64,000 bases of DNA from Pseudoneurospora amorphoporcata (Eukaryota > Ascomycota > Sordariomycetes > Sordariales > Sordariaceae). Made by a program: the position numbers and the translations under genes. Positions 10,951-23,136 of the stretch are shown one piece after another; the stretch's first letter is position 1, and every line of letters begins with the position of its first letter. The stretch is from contig MU859064.1 in the NCBI GenBank assembly GCA_033297205.1, positions 186,001 through 250,000 of the forward strand, in the 5' to 3' direction. The notes under the pieces are model-generated. The model saw only the letters and a list, made by a program, of their open reading frames with translations, was not told where the DNA came from and ran no database searches.

Positions 10951-13453
10951 ATGTCTACGTTGCGCTCTTGGTTCCGCGGATCTTCCGCACCCTCGAAACA
11001 ATCGTCCAAGGCGCCAAACACTGCGCCGAGCCCGGCCGCCAGTTCTACTTCCTTGCGCGACCACTTACACCTCCATGGACGACCCAGGGCTTCAATGAGC
11101 ACTGCCCAGCAGGAGGCGAACAATATTGAAGATGCCATGGCAGCAGTGGCATTGATTATGAACGACGATATCGACGGAGCAGATGCAATGCTGCGTTTGC
11201 GCGAAGATGCCTCGACTTTCCACCAGCTCGGTCTGGGCGTGTCGACATTCTTGAGGAGTATCCTGGGTTTCGAAAAGGAGATCATGAACGAGACAACACA
11301 GAGGCTGGGAGAGACGGAAACACGGGCATGGAACGACATGAAGAAGGCCCAGAAAGAGGCGGAGAAGCATGGGGTGTACGCCGGTTCAACATACCCGCAG
11401 GGGCACGCATCAGGAGGAAGTCACATCTATCCTCCGGGCTCTGAGTTTGCACTTGTGAACGCAGAGGCGCAACTCATGGGCGCCGTGGTGGCTGTCATGC
11501 ACGAAAGTCTGACGGAAGCGATCAAGGGATTCTACAAGCTGAGGAAGGCGTACGCAACTTTGGACGGCATCATGCAGTCCGAGTTGCTGTTTCTGCAGAC
11601 ATTGGAAAAGAAGCGTATCACGACGAGCGCACGGTCAACCAAGAGGAGTCTCGACAAGATGCCTGGCGGATTCAGCGACTCGGAATTTGCTAGCCTTGCA
11701 AACTCGAGAGGCACAAACACACCCTTGCAAAATGGTGCCGCTCAAGACCCTGCTAGTGTCGCCAAAGAGCCCTCCGGCCCTCGGACACCAGCGTCCGCAT
11801 CGGCTTCTAACGCAGCGAAGACGGCCGCAGATGCGGAGATACTCGACGAGAAATTGGGTCATCTTCAACTCGACACGGACACGGCGAGCGTGCAGAGCGT
11901 GCCTCAAAATGCTTCTCCAGAAGTTTCGACACCATCAACACCCCAGTTCTCCCACCTCGACCAGCTGAACAAATTCGGCGCCGACAGGTCACTCTTCAAA
12001 TCACCGGTTGACATCTTCGTCCACAGCGGCGCCAGCATGTGCTTCGGTATCCTCCTGCTCATCATCTCCATGGTCCCCCCAGCATTCTCCCGCCTCCTCT
12101 CCGTCATTGGTTTCAAGGGCGACCGCGACAGGGGCGTCCAGATGCTCTGGCAGTCTACCAAGTACAACAACATCAACGGCGCCATGGCCGGTCTCGTCCT
12201 CCTGCAGTACTACAACCTCTTCCTCGGCTTCGCCGACATCCTCCCCAGCGAGCTCGACATCCAGCAGCACTCCAAATCTGCCACCGGCGGCAACGAGATC
12301 GAAGCTGTCGGCTACCCCCGCGACGAGTGCACCGCCCTGCTCGCCGAGATGCGCCAGCGCTACCCGGACTCGCGCCTCTGGCGGCTCGAAGAGGCCCGCG
12401 TCATGGCCAACGAGCGGCGCATCGAAGAGGCCCTGGCCATGTTGGCCGCCAACAGCGACAGCAAGATGCGCCAGATCGCGGCGCTCAACAATTTCGAGCT
12501 GAGCATGAACTCCCTCTATGCCCTCGAGTTTGAATCCGCGCCCGCCCACTTCCTCCGCTGCGTTGAGCTCAACAGCTGGAGCCACGCGCTGTACTACTAC
12601 CTCGCCGGCTGCGCCGAGCTGGAGCAGTACCGCGATCTGTATCATGCAGGTGAAGCCACCAGCGCCGCTGCCCTCAAGCACAAGAAGCTGGCCGAAGAGT
12701 ACTTCCGCAAGGCCCCCACCGTGGCCGGCAAGAAGCGCTTCATGGCCAAGCAGATGCCCTTCGAGGTGTTTGTGCTGCGCAAGCTGCAGAAGTGGGAGGA
12801 GCGCGCCAAGGCGTTCGTTTTGGATCTTGCCGACGTCATCTGCGTTAGCCCGGCCATCGAGATGATCTACTTGTGGAACGGCAGCAAGCGGATGCCGCCT
12901 CACTTGCTGGAGAAGGCGCGGACGTACCTGGCTTGGGGGCGATGCACGGCGCCCGCAGAAAAGGGACTCGTCGCCAAAGTGCAAGCGACGGAGCAGGATG
13001 AGGTGGCTATTGGGCTGTTGGCTGAGTCGGCGCTTTTGAGACAGCTGGGGAAGGGGCAGGAGGCGAGGATGTTGGTGGGGCCTCTTTTGGGTGTTGATAG
13101 GTATGTGGTCGTCTTTTTGTCCCATTCTTCGCCTACGATGCGTATACTAACTGACTGATTCGTGCAGAAACGTCTTCAAGGGCCCTACAAGAGATGACTA
13201 CTGCGGCGCCGCAGCTCACTACGAAGTCGCGGCCGTGGCCTGGATGGAAGTCTGCAGCCCCGAAGCCTGGCCATCATCAGCCTCCCCTGAGGAGGTTGAA
13301 GCTTTCCGCAAGGAAAAGACAGACGAGTGCCAGCTGTATCTGGACAAGGTTTCCAAGTGGGATGGCTTCGTTCTGGATGCTCGGTTTGGCATGAGAGTTC
13401 AGGCGGGCATTGATAGCGTGAGGTGGTTGAAGGCGAAGAAGGGCTGGATGTGA
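10951..13453 (+). CDS. iml2: IML2 family protein (DUF3808, TTC39-related)
   Basis: Exons 10951-13100 and 13168-13453 give 811 aa. I chose the ATG at 10951 (MSTLRSWFRGSS, context CAAAATG) over upstream in-frame codons because the upstream peptide is GC-rich leader sequence that follows the putative TATA box. The protein has a Ser/Pro-rich N-terminus, then IEDAMAAVALIMNDDIDGADAML, a disordered insert (residues ~230-340) and the long helical repeat region LYYYLAGCAELEQY...YFRKAPT. Yeast Iml2 acts in lipid-droplet-linked clearance of protein inclusions; animal relatives are TTC39 proteins. The last exon finishes the family C-terminus (RNVFKGPTRDDYCGAAAHYE). A large antisense frame here is a codon-bias shadow. 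Confidence 0.9.
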
Positions 13454-14655
13454 TTCTCTTTGCCACATTATGATATGTGTTTTACGGATTGGCATAGAAG
13501 GACTGGCGTGTAAGGGCGTGAAAGGAAAGGGTCAAGCGGGCGGCTATTGGGGTTTTATCAGTTTCCATTACGGGTACCTTGGATGCTTGACCGCGTGCAT
13601 TGCACAGCGAGCTTTTGGTGTTTGTGTGCGACATCCTTTTCGGTTCATGTTTCTTAGGTCATTGGTGTTCTTGGATACGGTACGGCATGGTTTATCCATA
13701 TATATTTTGCGTCTATGTGAACAACATATGGGGGAGAGGGTGAGCGAAGCTTTTCTTGATTTACGGCGATATGAGGACCTCGATCGGGACCGATAGATGC
13801 ACCCTGGAGGGTGCCTGTCAGAACAAGACAACCGCGCACCTGCCTCCTGGCCTTCAACAATGTGGAAGGGAGGCATGTATATACGGAAGGTGCATCCCAT
13901 GGTGAGAAGGAGGCTGTCAACAGAGCGCGGGGCAGAAGGAAGGATGAGGAAGGGGAATGGAAAGAAGAGTGTGCACTCGGGCAAGGAAGGAGCAATTCAG
14001 AAGAATAAGCCGGACAGCTGCTCCAAAAGTCTGGCTGGGCGCCCCGAATCGTGGGATCATGATGCCTGGCTCCCCCGCTCTTTTGGCTCTCATCGGTTCC
14101 TTCTCCTTATCGAGACACTTCGTTCGCACCATGCGAATGGCCTCGCCGGCAGGCAACTCATTCTGCCATTGTTGACCGCTATCCTGACCCAGTCACATTG
14201 TTGCCGGCCGACGGGCGGCTAGACGGGAACGGCAAACAACCCCGGTTCAACGTCATAGGCCGCAATACTCCAGCGATGGTATGAGAGCTGTCAAGGTTTG
14301 TTCACTTCGTTGTGTGACTCGGGCAACCAACAGTACATACAGGGATATCATTCAAGTCCTCGACTTCAAAAGTTCAGCTAACAATGCCCTCATAAAACAG
14401 TGAGCTTGAATCTGACTTGTAATATGAGCGGCTCCAGTCTCCACACGACACGTTGAATGGTCAGTTACAGCGCATGCTCACATTTTGACCCAAAGCTGTC
14501 AACAACCCCTCTTCCTCAGCCCACATTTTGGACCCCTCGATACGGATTAACTCATTTGGGTTCAAAAACCAAAACACCACCGGATGTAAACAGACCTCTT
14601 CTGGTGATACAATCACAACCTCTAGCAAGGCCCTTGACACCATCAGCTTGTCAAG
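13454..14655. other. intergenic, no gene seen
   Basis: 1.2 kb between iml2 and the next plus-strand gene. Several overlapping short frames on both strands lack domains or splice support. Confidence 0.5.
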
Positions 14656-16002
14656 ATGGCCTCCCCTTTAAACCTCCCCTTCGTCTCCTACTTCCTCCCA
14701 TCCTCAATGACGGCCTGGTCCACCTCCCTCAACCTTTTGTTTTTCTATATGACCTGGACAACTTTGGTCCTCAGCCAATCCCCCTTCAAGCTCGAGATCC
14801 TCGGCACGCTCGCCATCCGCCTCGTCTTCTGGCTCTTACCTTCTCTGGTGTTTCTCGTCTTCGACACGCTCTGCCCGGGCATCTCCGTCTCGCTCAAGTA
14901 CAAGGGCGCCGTCGATTTGCAAAATCGCCATGTCCGCACGCACGCCCGCCTTATCGGCCTGGGGGTGCTCAACCTCTTGGCCTCGACCACCGTCCAAGCT
15001 CTTATTTCGTTTGGGCTCGGCACCCTCCTCAAGGATCCACTCTACAGAACGACTACCACCCTGCCGTTGCCGTGGCAGATGGCCAAGCATATCGCCATCT
15101 TGTATTTGCTGCGCGAGGTTTTGACGTATTCTATCCATCGCTTTGTTCTGCACTCGCACCAGGACTCAAAGCGCGGCTCCTCATCAGTCGCCAACCGTCT
15201 CACGAACTTGCACATCCGCTACGCCCACGCCAATAGCCTTCCTCCCAACACCACTACCTCTTCGTCGTCCCTTCAGCCATCCCAACCAACACCCCTCACC
15301 CTCTTCGCCGACCACCCCATCCCCTCCCTCCTCCATCGTTTCGTCCCTCTCTACCTCCCTCCCCTCTTGCTCGCCCTCTCCTTCCACATCTCCCCGCTTC
15401 TGGTACCATACATCCCCATCTCGGCCATCCCCAGCTCCACGCATCACCTACATCTGCTGACGCTGCATTTGTTTACGGTGCTGGTTACTTTGGAAGAGAC
15501 GCTGAGCTTGGCGGGGTACACGACACTTTTGACTCTGGTTCCTATCCCGGGGATATTGCTGGGAGGAGTAGCAAAACGGCAAGGGAGACATTTCGGAACA
15601 CGCGAAGGCATGGGTTATAATGGAGGGATAAGTGGAAACTTTGGTGCTTGGGGAGTGGTGGATTTGGTCTTGGGCACGAGACTGCTGAAGGATGAAAGTA
15701 AGGAGGGAGGGGTTGTTGTCGAGGGTGAGAAGGGAAGTGCTGGTGCTAGGAAGAGCAGAAGTAAGGCTGCGGCTGGGGGTGGTGATGCTGCTCCTGCCAG
15801 GAAGACCAGGACCAGCTCGAGGAGACAGAGGGAGGACTTGAGCAAGTCGTTGGAGGATGAGATTAAGCAAGTGGCTGAGGGGCTGAGGGAGGTCGGAGAG
15901 GGGTTTGTGGATGGGATTAAGGAGTTTGGGGAGGGGATGGGGGTGAGGAGGAGTGGGAGGATTAGAGAGAGGAGTAGTAGGGCTGGGTCGGTGATGAGGT
16001 GA
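14656..16002 (+). CDS. fatty acid hydroxylase / sterol desaturase superfamily membrane protein
   Basis: Single exon, 448 aa. Several hydrophobic helices occur between residues ~10 and ~300 (for example LNLLFFYMTWTTLVL, LVFWLLPSLVFLVFD, LLLALSFHISPLL). The superfamily normally carries three His clusters that bind a di-iron centre. Here the first is readable (HRFVLHSH, ~residue 162), the second is weak (NLHIRYAHAN) and the third is reduced to RQGRHFGTREGMGYNGG before the family-typical end WGVVDLVLGT. The C-terminal ~110 residues are charged: a basic stretch (ARKSRSKAAAGG) and an amphipathic repeat (LREVGEGFVDGIKEFGEGMG). Family known roles are sterol or lipid hydroxylation. Catalytic activity of this protein is doubtful because of the missing histidines. 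Confidence 0.7.
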   Translation: MASPLNLPFVSYFLPSSMTAWSTSLNLLFFYMTWTTLVLSQSPFKLEILGTLAIRLVFWLLPSLVFLVFDTLCPGISVSLKYKGAVDLQNRHVRTHARLIGLGVLNLLASTTVQALISFGLGTLLKDPLYRTTTTLPLPWQMAKHIAILYLLREVLTYSIHRFVLHSHQDSKRGSSSVANRLTNLHIRYAHANSLPPNTTTSSSSLQPSQPTPLTLFADHPIPSLLHRFVPLYLPPLLLALSFHISPLLVPYIPISAIPSSTHHLHLLTLHLFTVLVTLEETLSLAGYTTLLTLVPIPGILLGGVAKRQGRHFGTREGMGYNGGISGNFGAWGVVDLVLGTRLLKDESKEGGVVVEGEKGSAGARKSRSKAAAGGGDAAPARKTRTSSRRQREDLSKSLEDEIKQVAEGLREVGEGFVDGIKEFGEGMGVRRSGRIRERSSRAGSVMR

Positions 16003-18906
16003 GGTGGTGGATTTCGGATGATGGATGGGCGATAGACAAGACATGACTTTGTACGATGATGGATGATGGATGACTTTTTTACGACTGGGAGGTATTGTTT
16101 TGGTACATGGTCTCGTTGGATATCCGGCGGTGGAGGTTTTCGGCCTTAGTTCTTATTATTTTTGCCTGTCTTCCCAAAAGTTCACCCAGATAGACGGTCT
16201 CTTACGTAGAGGTAGATATCGCGATGATATCAGCGATGTCCACACCTCGCAGACGCCGGACGTCATAACCCCCTCTCATGCCAAGTTCGACGAAAGGTGG
16301 TTCAAGTAGTCACAAGCACATCACAATAGCTTCCCATGCTCTCCTGTGGCCTATGCCCCTCTTGTTCGAATCCCGAAAAACCCCCACTAACCGAGCTGTG
16401 ATCATGATGAACCGTGTTAGGAATAAGAGCCTAATCTCGGGTAGCCTTCCCGCCCCATTCATTATTCGTCTCGTCTCGTGTCTTCTTGTCTCGTTCCTGG
16501 TTCCTGGTCCCGCGCGGCCGTGGGAACGGGGTTCGAGCACAGGCCGCCGGTAATAATGGACGGAAGCGGGAATTGATCTGGGTTGATGTATGGGTGGTGA
16601 GCAAGGGTTGTCCCTGGTTGGGAACTTTGGGGGACACGGCACGCATGGTTCGGCTCCGTTTCGACTTTCGAGTTGTTGCTTTTTTTTTACCGTTCGAGGG
16701 AGGCTGGAGGTTGGTAGGCGGGCAGACTATGTGTAGTAAATTCTGGTAATCGTATGTATGCCTTGAGGCAGATATCGTTACTATACTCAAACGGCGATGC
16801 TGAGCTTCATGTTGTGATCCCTTACCTACCCTACATACATCCTTCTGCTCCTCCTTATTTATGACACGGCCATCATCCGTCATATCAACAAGGAACCAAA
16901 AACCGGGAAATTTGTTCCACCCGCCCTTCCAGAAGCTTTCTCTCTCTGGGGCGAACGGGTTCAGGTCCGGTGGGTTGAAGCTTAAGCCACTTGTTCCAGG
17001 GGTCCTGGCCATCCAGCCCATGTTATCCACGTTAAAGTACCCAGGCCACCGAGAGGAGTAAGAAAAGAGGTTGCATCTCATTTTGTTCGCCTTACCTTGT
17101 AGGTACATCTCGTACCGTTCGTTCGTTCCTTGATGTCCCTTGATGTTGCATCCCGACTATCCGAGGGGGGAATGTGAATAGCACATGTATATACATACCT
17201 GAGCTTTTATCCAAATCAGGAAGTGGCACTCCCAATGTCTCGGGACAGATTCAACACAATGGTAGGTACGTAGCTCCAAGATGGCGGAGAAAACCAGCCC
17301 AGCCTGTAGGCCCGGCTGCATCTCACATCTCAAGAGCCGAAAGGCTAGGGCCCAAGGGGTCGGGACTTGGGAAAGTGGATTTGGACATGGACAAAAAGTG
17401 ACGGAAGAAAAAAAGGGATGAATGATCGGAGGCGGTTGTCCAAAAAGAGAATACCTTATTCAGGGGCAGCACGAGGTTTCAGTGGAGGGGTCGGTGTGCC
17501 AAGATATTTGGATAAGTCACTGCGTTCTTTGAGGATCTTTGCGAGCTTTCCCAGACGGGAATCTTCCCCGGTGGTGATACCAGATCCAATTTCCGTGGGT
17601 CGAGGTGCAATTGTTAGTGAGTTATGTGGTGGGAAGTGGGAGACACTAACAGACTGGCGCACCAGGGTTGGAGATCGGATGTGGGAGAGCTCGGTCTTGC
17701 TGCGCTTCCATTTGGAGCTCTATGCGCACTGTTTCCATCATCCCAGTTTGTCCTTTTCCTCTTTCGTTTCTCCAGCTCATCCTGTTGGATGATGTCTGAC
17801 GAGTTGAGCAAAAGTCTTCAACCAACAACAAAGCTACAACCTAGCACAAGCTTTTTTTCCTGGTCCCCACCATCACCGGCGCTATTAGCGGTACCTGCAG
17901 CAGCATTGCAGCAACTGGGGCAACACCACGCTTTGACATCTTGGAGCGCACATTGGAGGGTTACAAGGCAGCATGTCACTGCAACAGGGACAAGCACAAA
18001 TCCCACTCTGAACGGATCATCTTTTCATGATCCTAGTGTTTTCGCGAATTGGGTCCAATACCGTTTCTCTTTTCGCCCTTTCCCCCCTCCCCTTGTGTGT
18101 AAGAAGAGCGACCAGTCCGGGATTAGGATTCGTAGAGATTTCTACATGTGAGCCGGGGTGGTTGTCCAGATTCGGCGAGCCTCGATCTCTTTCTTGGGCA
18201 TTTGTTTGGAGACTTTGGGAGACTTGTCCGGCACTTTTTTTCTCGCTCATCTTGCTGAGTCTAATCTCAATTCTTTTCGTTCCCTCCTACCTACCTTCTA
18301 TCGTCGTCTGTCAATATCGATGTGGTCTGAGCAGGAAAAAAATTTTGCGCCTACGCTTCTTCTCCTCTCTCTCTCTCATTCTACCTGTTCGACAAACCAT
18401 ATCGACGTCGCAACTACCACAACCTAAGTCTAATATCATACCTCGCTACGGTACCCGGTGCTTCGAATTGGCTTTACGAGAAGCTGATCGCACTCTAATC
18501 CCTCTTATTTTCTAACTCTTAATACTTATTTACCTAATACCCTTACCCCCCCCCCACGACGACACCATCGACACATTCGACTTGTGACTCTTGCGGCGAC
18601 TCGATCTCGATTGGTTCTTAGCACACAAAGCTTGCCATTCCATCCCACCTCATCGGCCGCTTGGACGTGCCTGCAGACGCAAAGTTGATTGCTTGCTTAT
18701 GCAGCCTCAGCTACCTGCAGCGGGATAAGGTCATGGTCCAGAAAGCCGGGAGTCCAGTGCAAGCCAAACTACTACCACCTCTAGGCACGAGAGATCGACG
18801 AACCATACAGCGACTGTGAGACAATCCAATATACGCACCACCCGCCATAAGCAAACCACGGAACCCGCCATCCTCGTCGTCGTCGTCGACCCTTGGAGTT
18901 GAAATA
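16003..18906. other. long intergenic region / 5' leader
   Basis: 2.9 kb. A 225-codon minus frame (17108-16431) and a 175-codon plus frame (17624-18151) have no recognisable domains, low-complexity composition and no splice support, so I do not call them. From ~18250 to 18906 the sequence is CT-rich with a C10 run at 18546, as expected for a long fungal 5' leader of the downstream hydrolase. Confidence 0.45.
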
Positions 18907-21900
18907 ATGGAGCAGCAGCACTTGTCCGAGTCGGCTGCCTACTTGGCAGAAGCACCCCCTATCCCCCGTCGATCTCGCGAACGAGACCGTATTCGAAACC
19001 GCCTTGACAACCAGCAAGACGAGACTAAGAAGATCGAAACGGAAAAGACAAGTGGACAAACTTGGAGGCAAACATTGGAAAACCACCGGAGAGATCCCAA
19101 CCGAACCCCAGAACGAAAGGACAAAGACCGACGCACCGACCACGCGTCCGCCGCCATTAACAGCGGCAGCAGCAGCAGCTTAGCAGCCGCCAGCGCCAAT
19201 CCCGACCGAGACAGCAGGGATCATACTAGGGATTCCGACCGGCCAATCCAACCCGCCTCTCCTGAGGTCATCTCGTCCCTCATCACATCCCTCTCCACCA
19301 TATCGCGCCCGCTGAGCACCCATTTCGAGTCGCCCTTCCATCTCGAACCCATAGGCCTCACCAGCCCCATCGGCCTGTCCTTCAACGACTCCCCAACCCA
19401 AAAGTCCGGTTCGTTCGGTGTCGACTACGGCGCTTACTCCAGGCCCTCCGAATCCCAGTGGCAGCACGAAGATGGCCCCGTAGACCAGGCCACTGCAAGC
19501 CCTCCCGTTGTCCGGACTGGCCGATCTCGTCCAACCTCCAAGATATCCGTGTCCTCCAAGGGCGCAAAATCACCAAAGAGCCCAGCCCATACTCGCGAAC
19601 CCTCCGGTCTCAGGAGCTTGCTCTCGCGCGGTAGCAGCAGCGCCCTGTCGCGATCGTCGAGCAAGGCCTCCCTTGCATCCGGAGTCGAAAGCATTGGCGT
19701 GCTAAGCATCGAACGAGGAAGCGAACCGGTTTCTCCCGTTGGATCCGACCTAAAACCATTGCGCCGACAGCAATCCGCCGATAGCTGGAATTGGAGGACA
19801 GCAGGTCGCAGTCAACGCGGGTTGATGTACATGAGCAGCAAGGAGAAATTGCGCGAACAAGAAGTCGAGAAGAATAACAAGCGGGCGAGCGTTATTGGTA
19901 TCTCGGCACTAGCTGCAAGTTCAACCACAGGACTGGTTGGAACGGGCACAACAAGCGGCAGCTCGACACCCCGTCTTGATCCGTTTTCGGTAGAGAGCAT
20001 CATCAGCGAGGAACCAGGCAGCGATTTCCCTCAAACGCCCAGGTTGTCGACGGACTGGGAACCTCCAATCGGCTTTGGGAGCTCCCCGCCAGGTATTCCA
20101 ACCAGGGAGTCATCGTTAAGGAGGCCACAGAACCCCAAGCGGTCGTCTACCCGGGCTTCGCGCATGTCGAGACGAGATAGCGATACTGGCGCAAACGACA
20201 CCATTCACGAACTCGAAGAGTACCCCAGCACACCCCCCGAGGCACGCACCGAGACACCGAAACGCCGAGAAAGAAAAATGTTGGACCCCTTACGCCTCTC
20301 TGCAGACCTGCATGTGAAACCAGCATTATCTACACCGACAGTCAACATGTTCCCAGAATCCGAAACCGACGATGTTGCGCCCTCTCCCGCTATCGCCCAG
20401 TCACGGCCCCAGGACCGCGATGCGGACCCCAAATCGAAACGAAAATCGGCTTTTTTGAACCCAGACTCTTTGGTCGGTAACGGCGATAGTAACGGGAATC
20501 TAGATGTGAAAAACAAGCGAGCCAGCAGTAAGCTAAAACGACTCTCGGGCGCTATTTTACCCGGAACTGGAAATCCTGACAAATCTTCTTCGACAGAGGG
20601 AATCGGACCGCATGTTACGTACGAAAGGCCAAGGAGCGCAGACAGCATCGACGACGCGGTTGAGGCTTACCTATGTGGTCCCCGATTGAGCCAGAAGATT
20701 CGACACCCCCAGACAGGTCGCGTAATCAGCTTCAGCGAAGTGGGCGATCCCAACGGGAGTGCCGTCTTTTGCTGTGTGGGCATGGGTCTGACGAGGTACA
20801 TTACGGCATTTTACGACGAGCTGGCTCTGACGTTGAAGCTCCGGATGATTACCCCTGATAGACCGGGGGTGGGCGATAGTGAGCCGTATAGTGATGGCAA
20901 CACTACGCCACTGAGCTGGCCTGGTATGTTCTCATTTTGGCAACAGTTGAGGCCCGTATGCTAATCAGGTCACAGACGACGTCTATGCGATATGTCAAGC
21001 TCTCAAAATCACAAAGTTCTCCATCCTCGCCCACTCCGCCGGCGCCATCTACGCCTTAGCTACCGCGCTACGCATGCCTCAACACATCAGGGGAAAGATC
21101 CATCTCCTCGCACCCTGGATTCCCCCATCCCAAATAAACGTCATCGGTGGTGGTTCCCAGAACCCCCTTCCACCGACCAACGCCATCCCAACAAGCCAGA
21201 AAATCCTCAGAGCCCTACCAACACCCATCCTTAAAGTGGCCAACAGCAACTTCATGGCCGCCACCAGCTCCAGCATCACCTCCTCCCTACCCAAACAAAA
21301 ACGCGCCAAGCGCGACAGGAAAAAGGACAAATCTTCCTCTTCGTTAGGAATAATCGAAAACAAAGACTCCGACCGTCCCGCCACCTCCTCCGGCATCATC
21401 CACACTTCTTCTGAAGGTGCAGACGAAAACATGGACCGCATCCGCCCCACCATCACCAACAGCAACAAGGGCATCGGCGGCCACAAGCACACCCGCTCCA
21501 AATCCACCAACCTAGCCGGCATCGACGAACATTCTCCAAACCGTAACTCGACCCTCTCAGACTCGGACATCGCCGCCGCTTTAGCGATAGCCGCGCGCGA
21601 ACGCCAACAGCAATACGACCACCGCCTCACCCACGCCATCTGGCAACTCGCCACCACAGGCGCCAACCCGGCCGTGGATCTGCTCGTCTGTCTCGAGCGT
21701 CGGCACACCATCGGTTTTCGCTACGTGGATATTACTCGGCCGGTGGTAATCCACCACGGCAGTCGCGACACGCGAGTGCCCGTGGAAAACGTCAAGTGGT
21801 TAGGGAAAATGATGAGGAGGTGCGAGGTCAGGATTCTAGAAGGGGAAGCACATGGATTGATGGCTAGCGCGCAGGTCATGGGCGGGGTGTTGATGGAGAT

Positions 21901-22111
21901 TAGTAGGGAGTGGGAGGAGTGGGGGCGGGTGACGGGGCAGACGCCTGGGGCTTTGAGTGAGAGGGGAGGAGCAACGGGGACGGGGAAAGGGGATGGAAAT
22001 GGGAATGGGGGAGGGAAACAAGGGCATAGGAGGGGGACGATGGATCGGTTGGGGATGAGTATGGGGATGAGTTTTGGGTTGGGTGGGGGCGGGAAGGACC
22101 CGAGGGAGTGA
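18907..22111 (+). CDS. alpha/beta hydrolase with long disordered N-terminal region
   Basis: Exons 18907-20923 and 20976-22111 give 1050 aa. Residues 1-~600 are Ser/Pro/Arg-rich and apparently disordered. The hydrolase fold begins near GRVISFSEVGDPNG. It contains the oxyanion/strand motif TPDRPGVGDSEPYSD, the nucleophile elbow LAHSAGAIYAL (Ser693 by my count), a likely acid in HGSRDTRVPV (~residue 933) and a His in EGEAHGLM (~967). A disordered insert (KQKRAKRDRKKDKSSSS...) interrupts the cap. The 52-nt intron falls exactly between the DRPG and nucleophile motifs (GTATGT donor, CTAATC branch). Substrate is unknown. Fungal homologues are usually annotated only as hydrolases. The C-terminal tail is Gly-rich. 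Confidence 0.85.
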
Positions 22112-22306
22112 GTGAGCGCTCTCTCTGCCTTTTCGTTTCTCCATTTTTTTGGGAGGTGGGGTTTATGAGCGGGTTATGAAGAGGCTGGATGGTCATGCCC
22201 AGGATTCTTCCTCATTCCTTGGTTAAGGGCATGGTTGGGCCGGGCGAAATTTTGCATTCACGGCCTTTTTCTTCCCACCTTCATCCTTCATCCCTCTTTT
22301 TCTCTG

Positions 22307-22337
<31 letters not shown>

Positions 22338-23136
22338 GTTTTCCCATCATTAGAACGACTGTCACGCAACGTCAGCACTCTCTATATCACGTCTCTTCCT
22401 CTTTTTTTTTCCCTTTTTTTCCTCTCTTGTTTTGATATCCCCACTTTTTTTCCTTTTTGGCATATTCCACGTTTTGGAGGTTGGAGGTCGGGGGAAGGGT
22501 CCTTGAAAAAACTTTTTATGTACTATACTAGTTAGTAATGTCCAATTTGGTAATGCGAGCGAGCGCGTCGAAGGGAGCCAGGGATATTGGAAAGAGGTGG
22601 GATGCGGGGTGGTGGAAAAGGCAATACAAAAAGGCATTGCGATGTCTTGGTCACCATGCTCTTTTCTCTTCCCTCCTTATTTTCTTCATCATCATGAATG
22701 TTCTGCTAGGTTGTTTGACATTTGCTTCCATCAATTGGGTCTTGGGGGTATTATTCTATTTTATCTTTATTTCCCAAGGTACGTGAATTGTCTTTATTTT
22801 CCTCTTTGGCTTCAATCCGAATCATCCGGATCTATACACTACTAACCATGCGCGTTGTTGCAGAAATCGTCGACATTGAAACCCACGAAACAGGACAAAG
22901 CCTCTGGACTGGAAATTTGAGACTCCCCCAGGAGGCAACAGCAAACATCAACATCGAAGGCCTTTTTGGCATCTCCTCACAAGTCAAAAACAAGCAGATA
23001 TACTCCATATTCACCAATCTTCACAATTCACCCCTGCCCATACGACCTGACCAACACAAGCATCAACAACACCCCCTTACCAATAACGCACACCTCTTCC
23101 CTTCCCCTCTCGTTCTTAACTCAACCTTCCATCAGC
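22112..23136. other. convergent intergenic region with T29 run
   Basis: 1.0 kb between two convergent genes, containing an uninterrupted T29 at 22309-22337 and further T-rich tracts to 22460. No gene is supported. Confidence 0.55.

Noticed and set aside
12001..13125. 374-codon minus-strand frame inside iml2
   Set aside because: Antisense shadow of the GC-biased coding exon, with low-complexity His/Gln/Arg content and no family match.
16431..17108. 225-codon minus-strand frame
   Set aside because: No recognised domain, uneven composition, a Lys run caused by a T-rich tract and no splice or promoter support; possible but unsupported.
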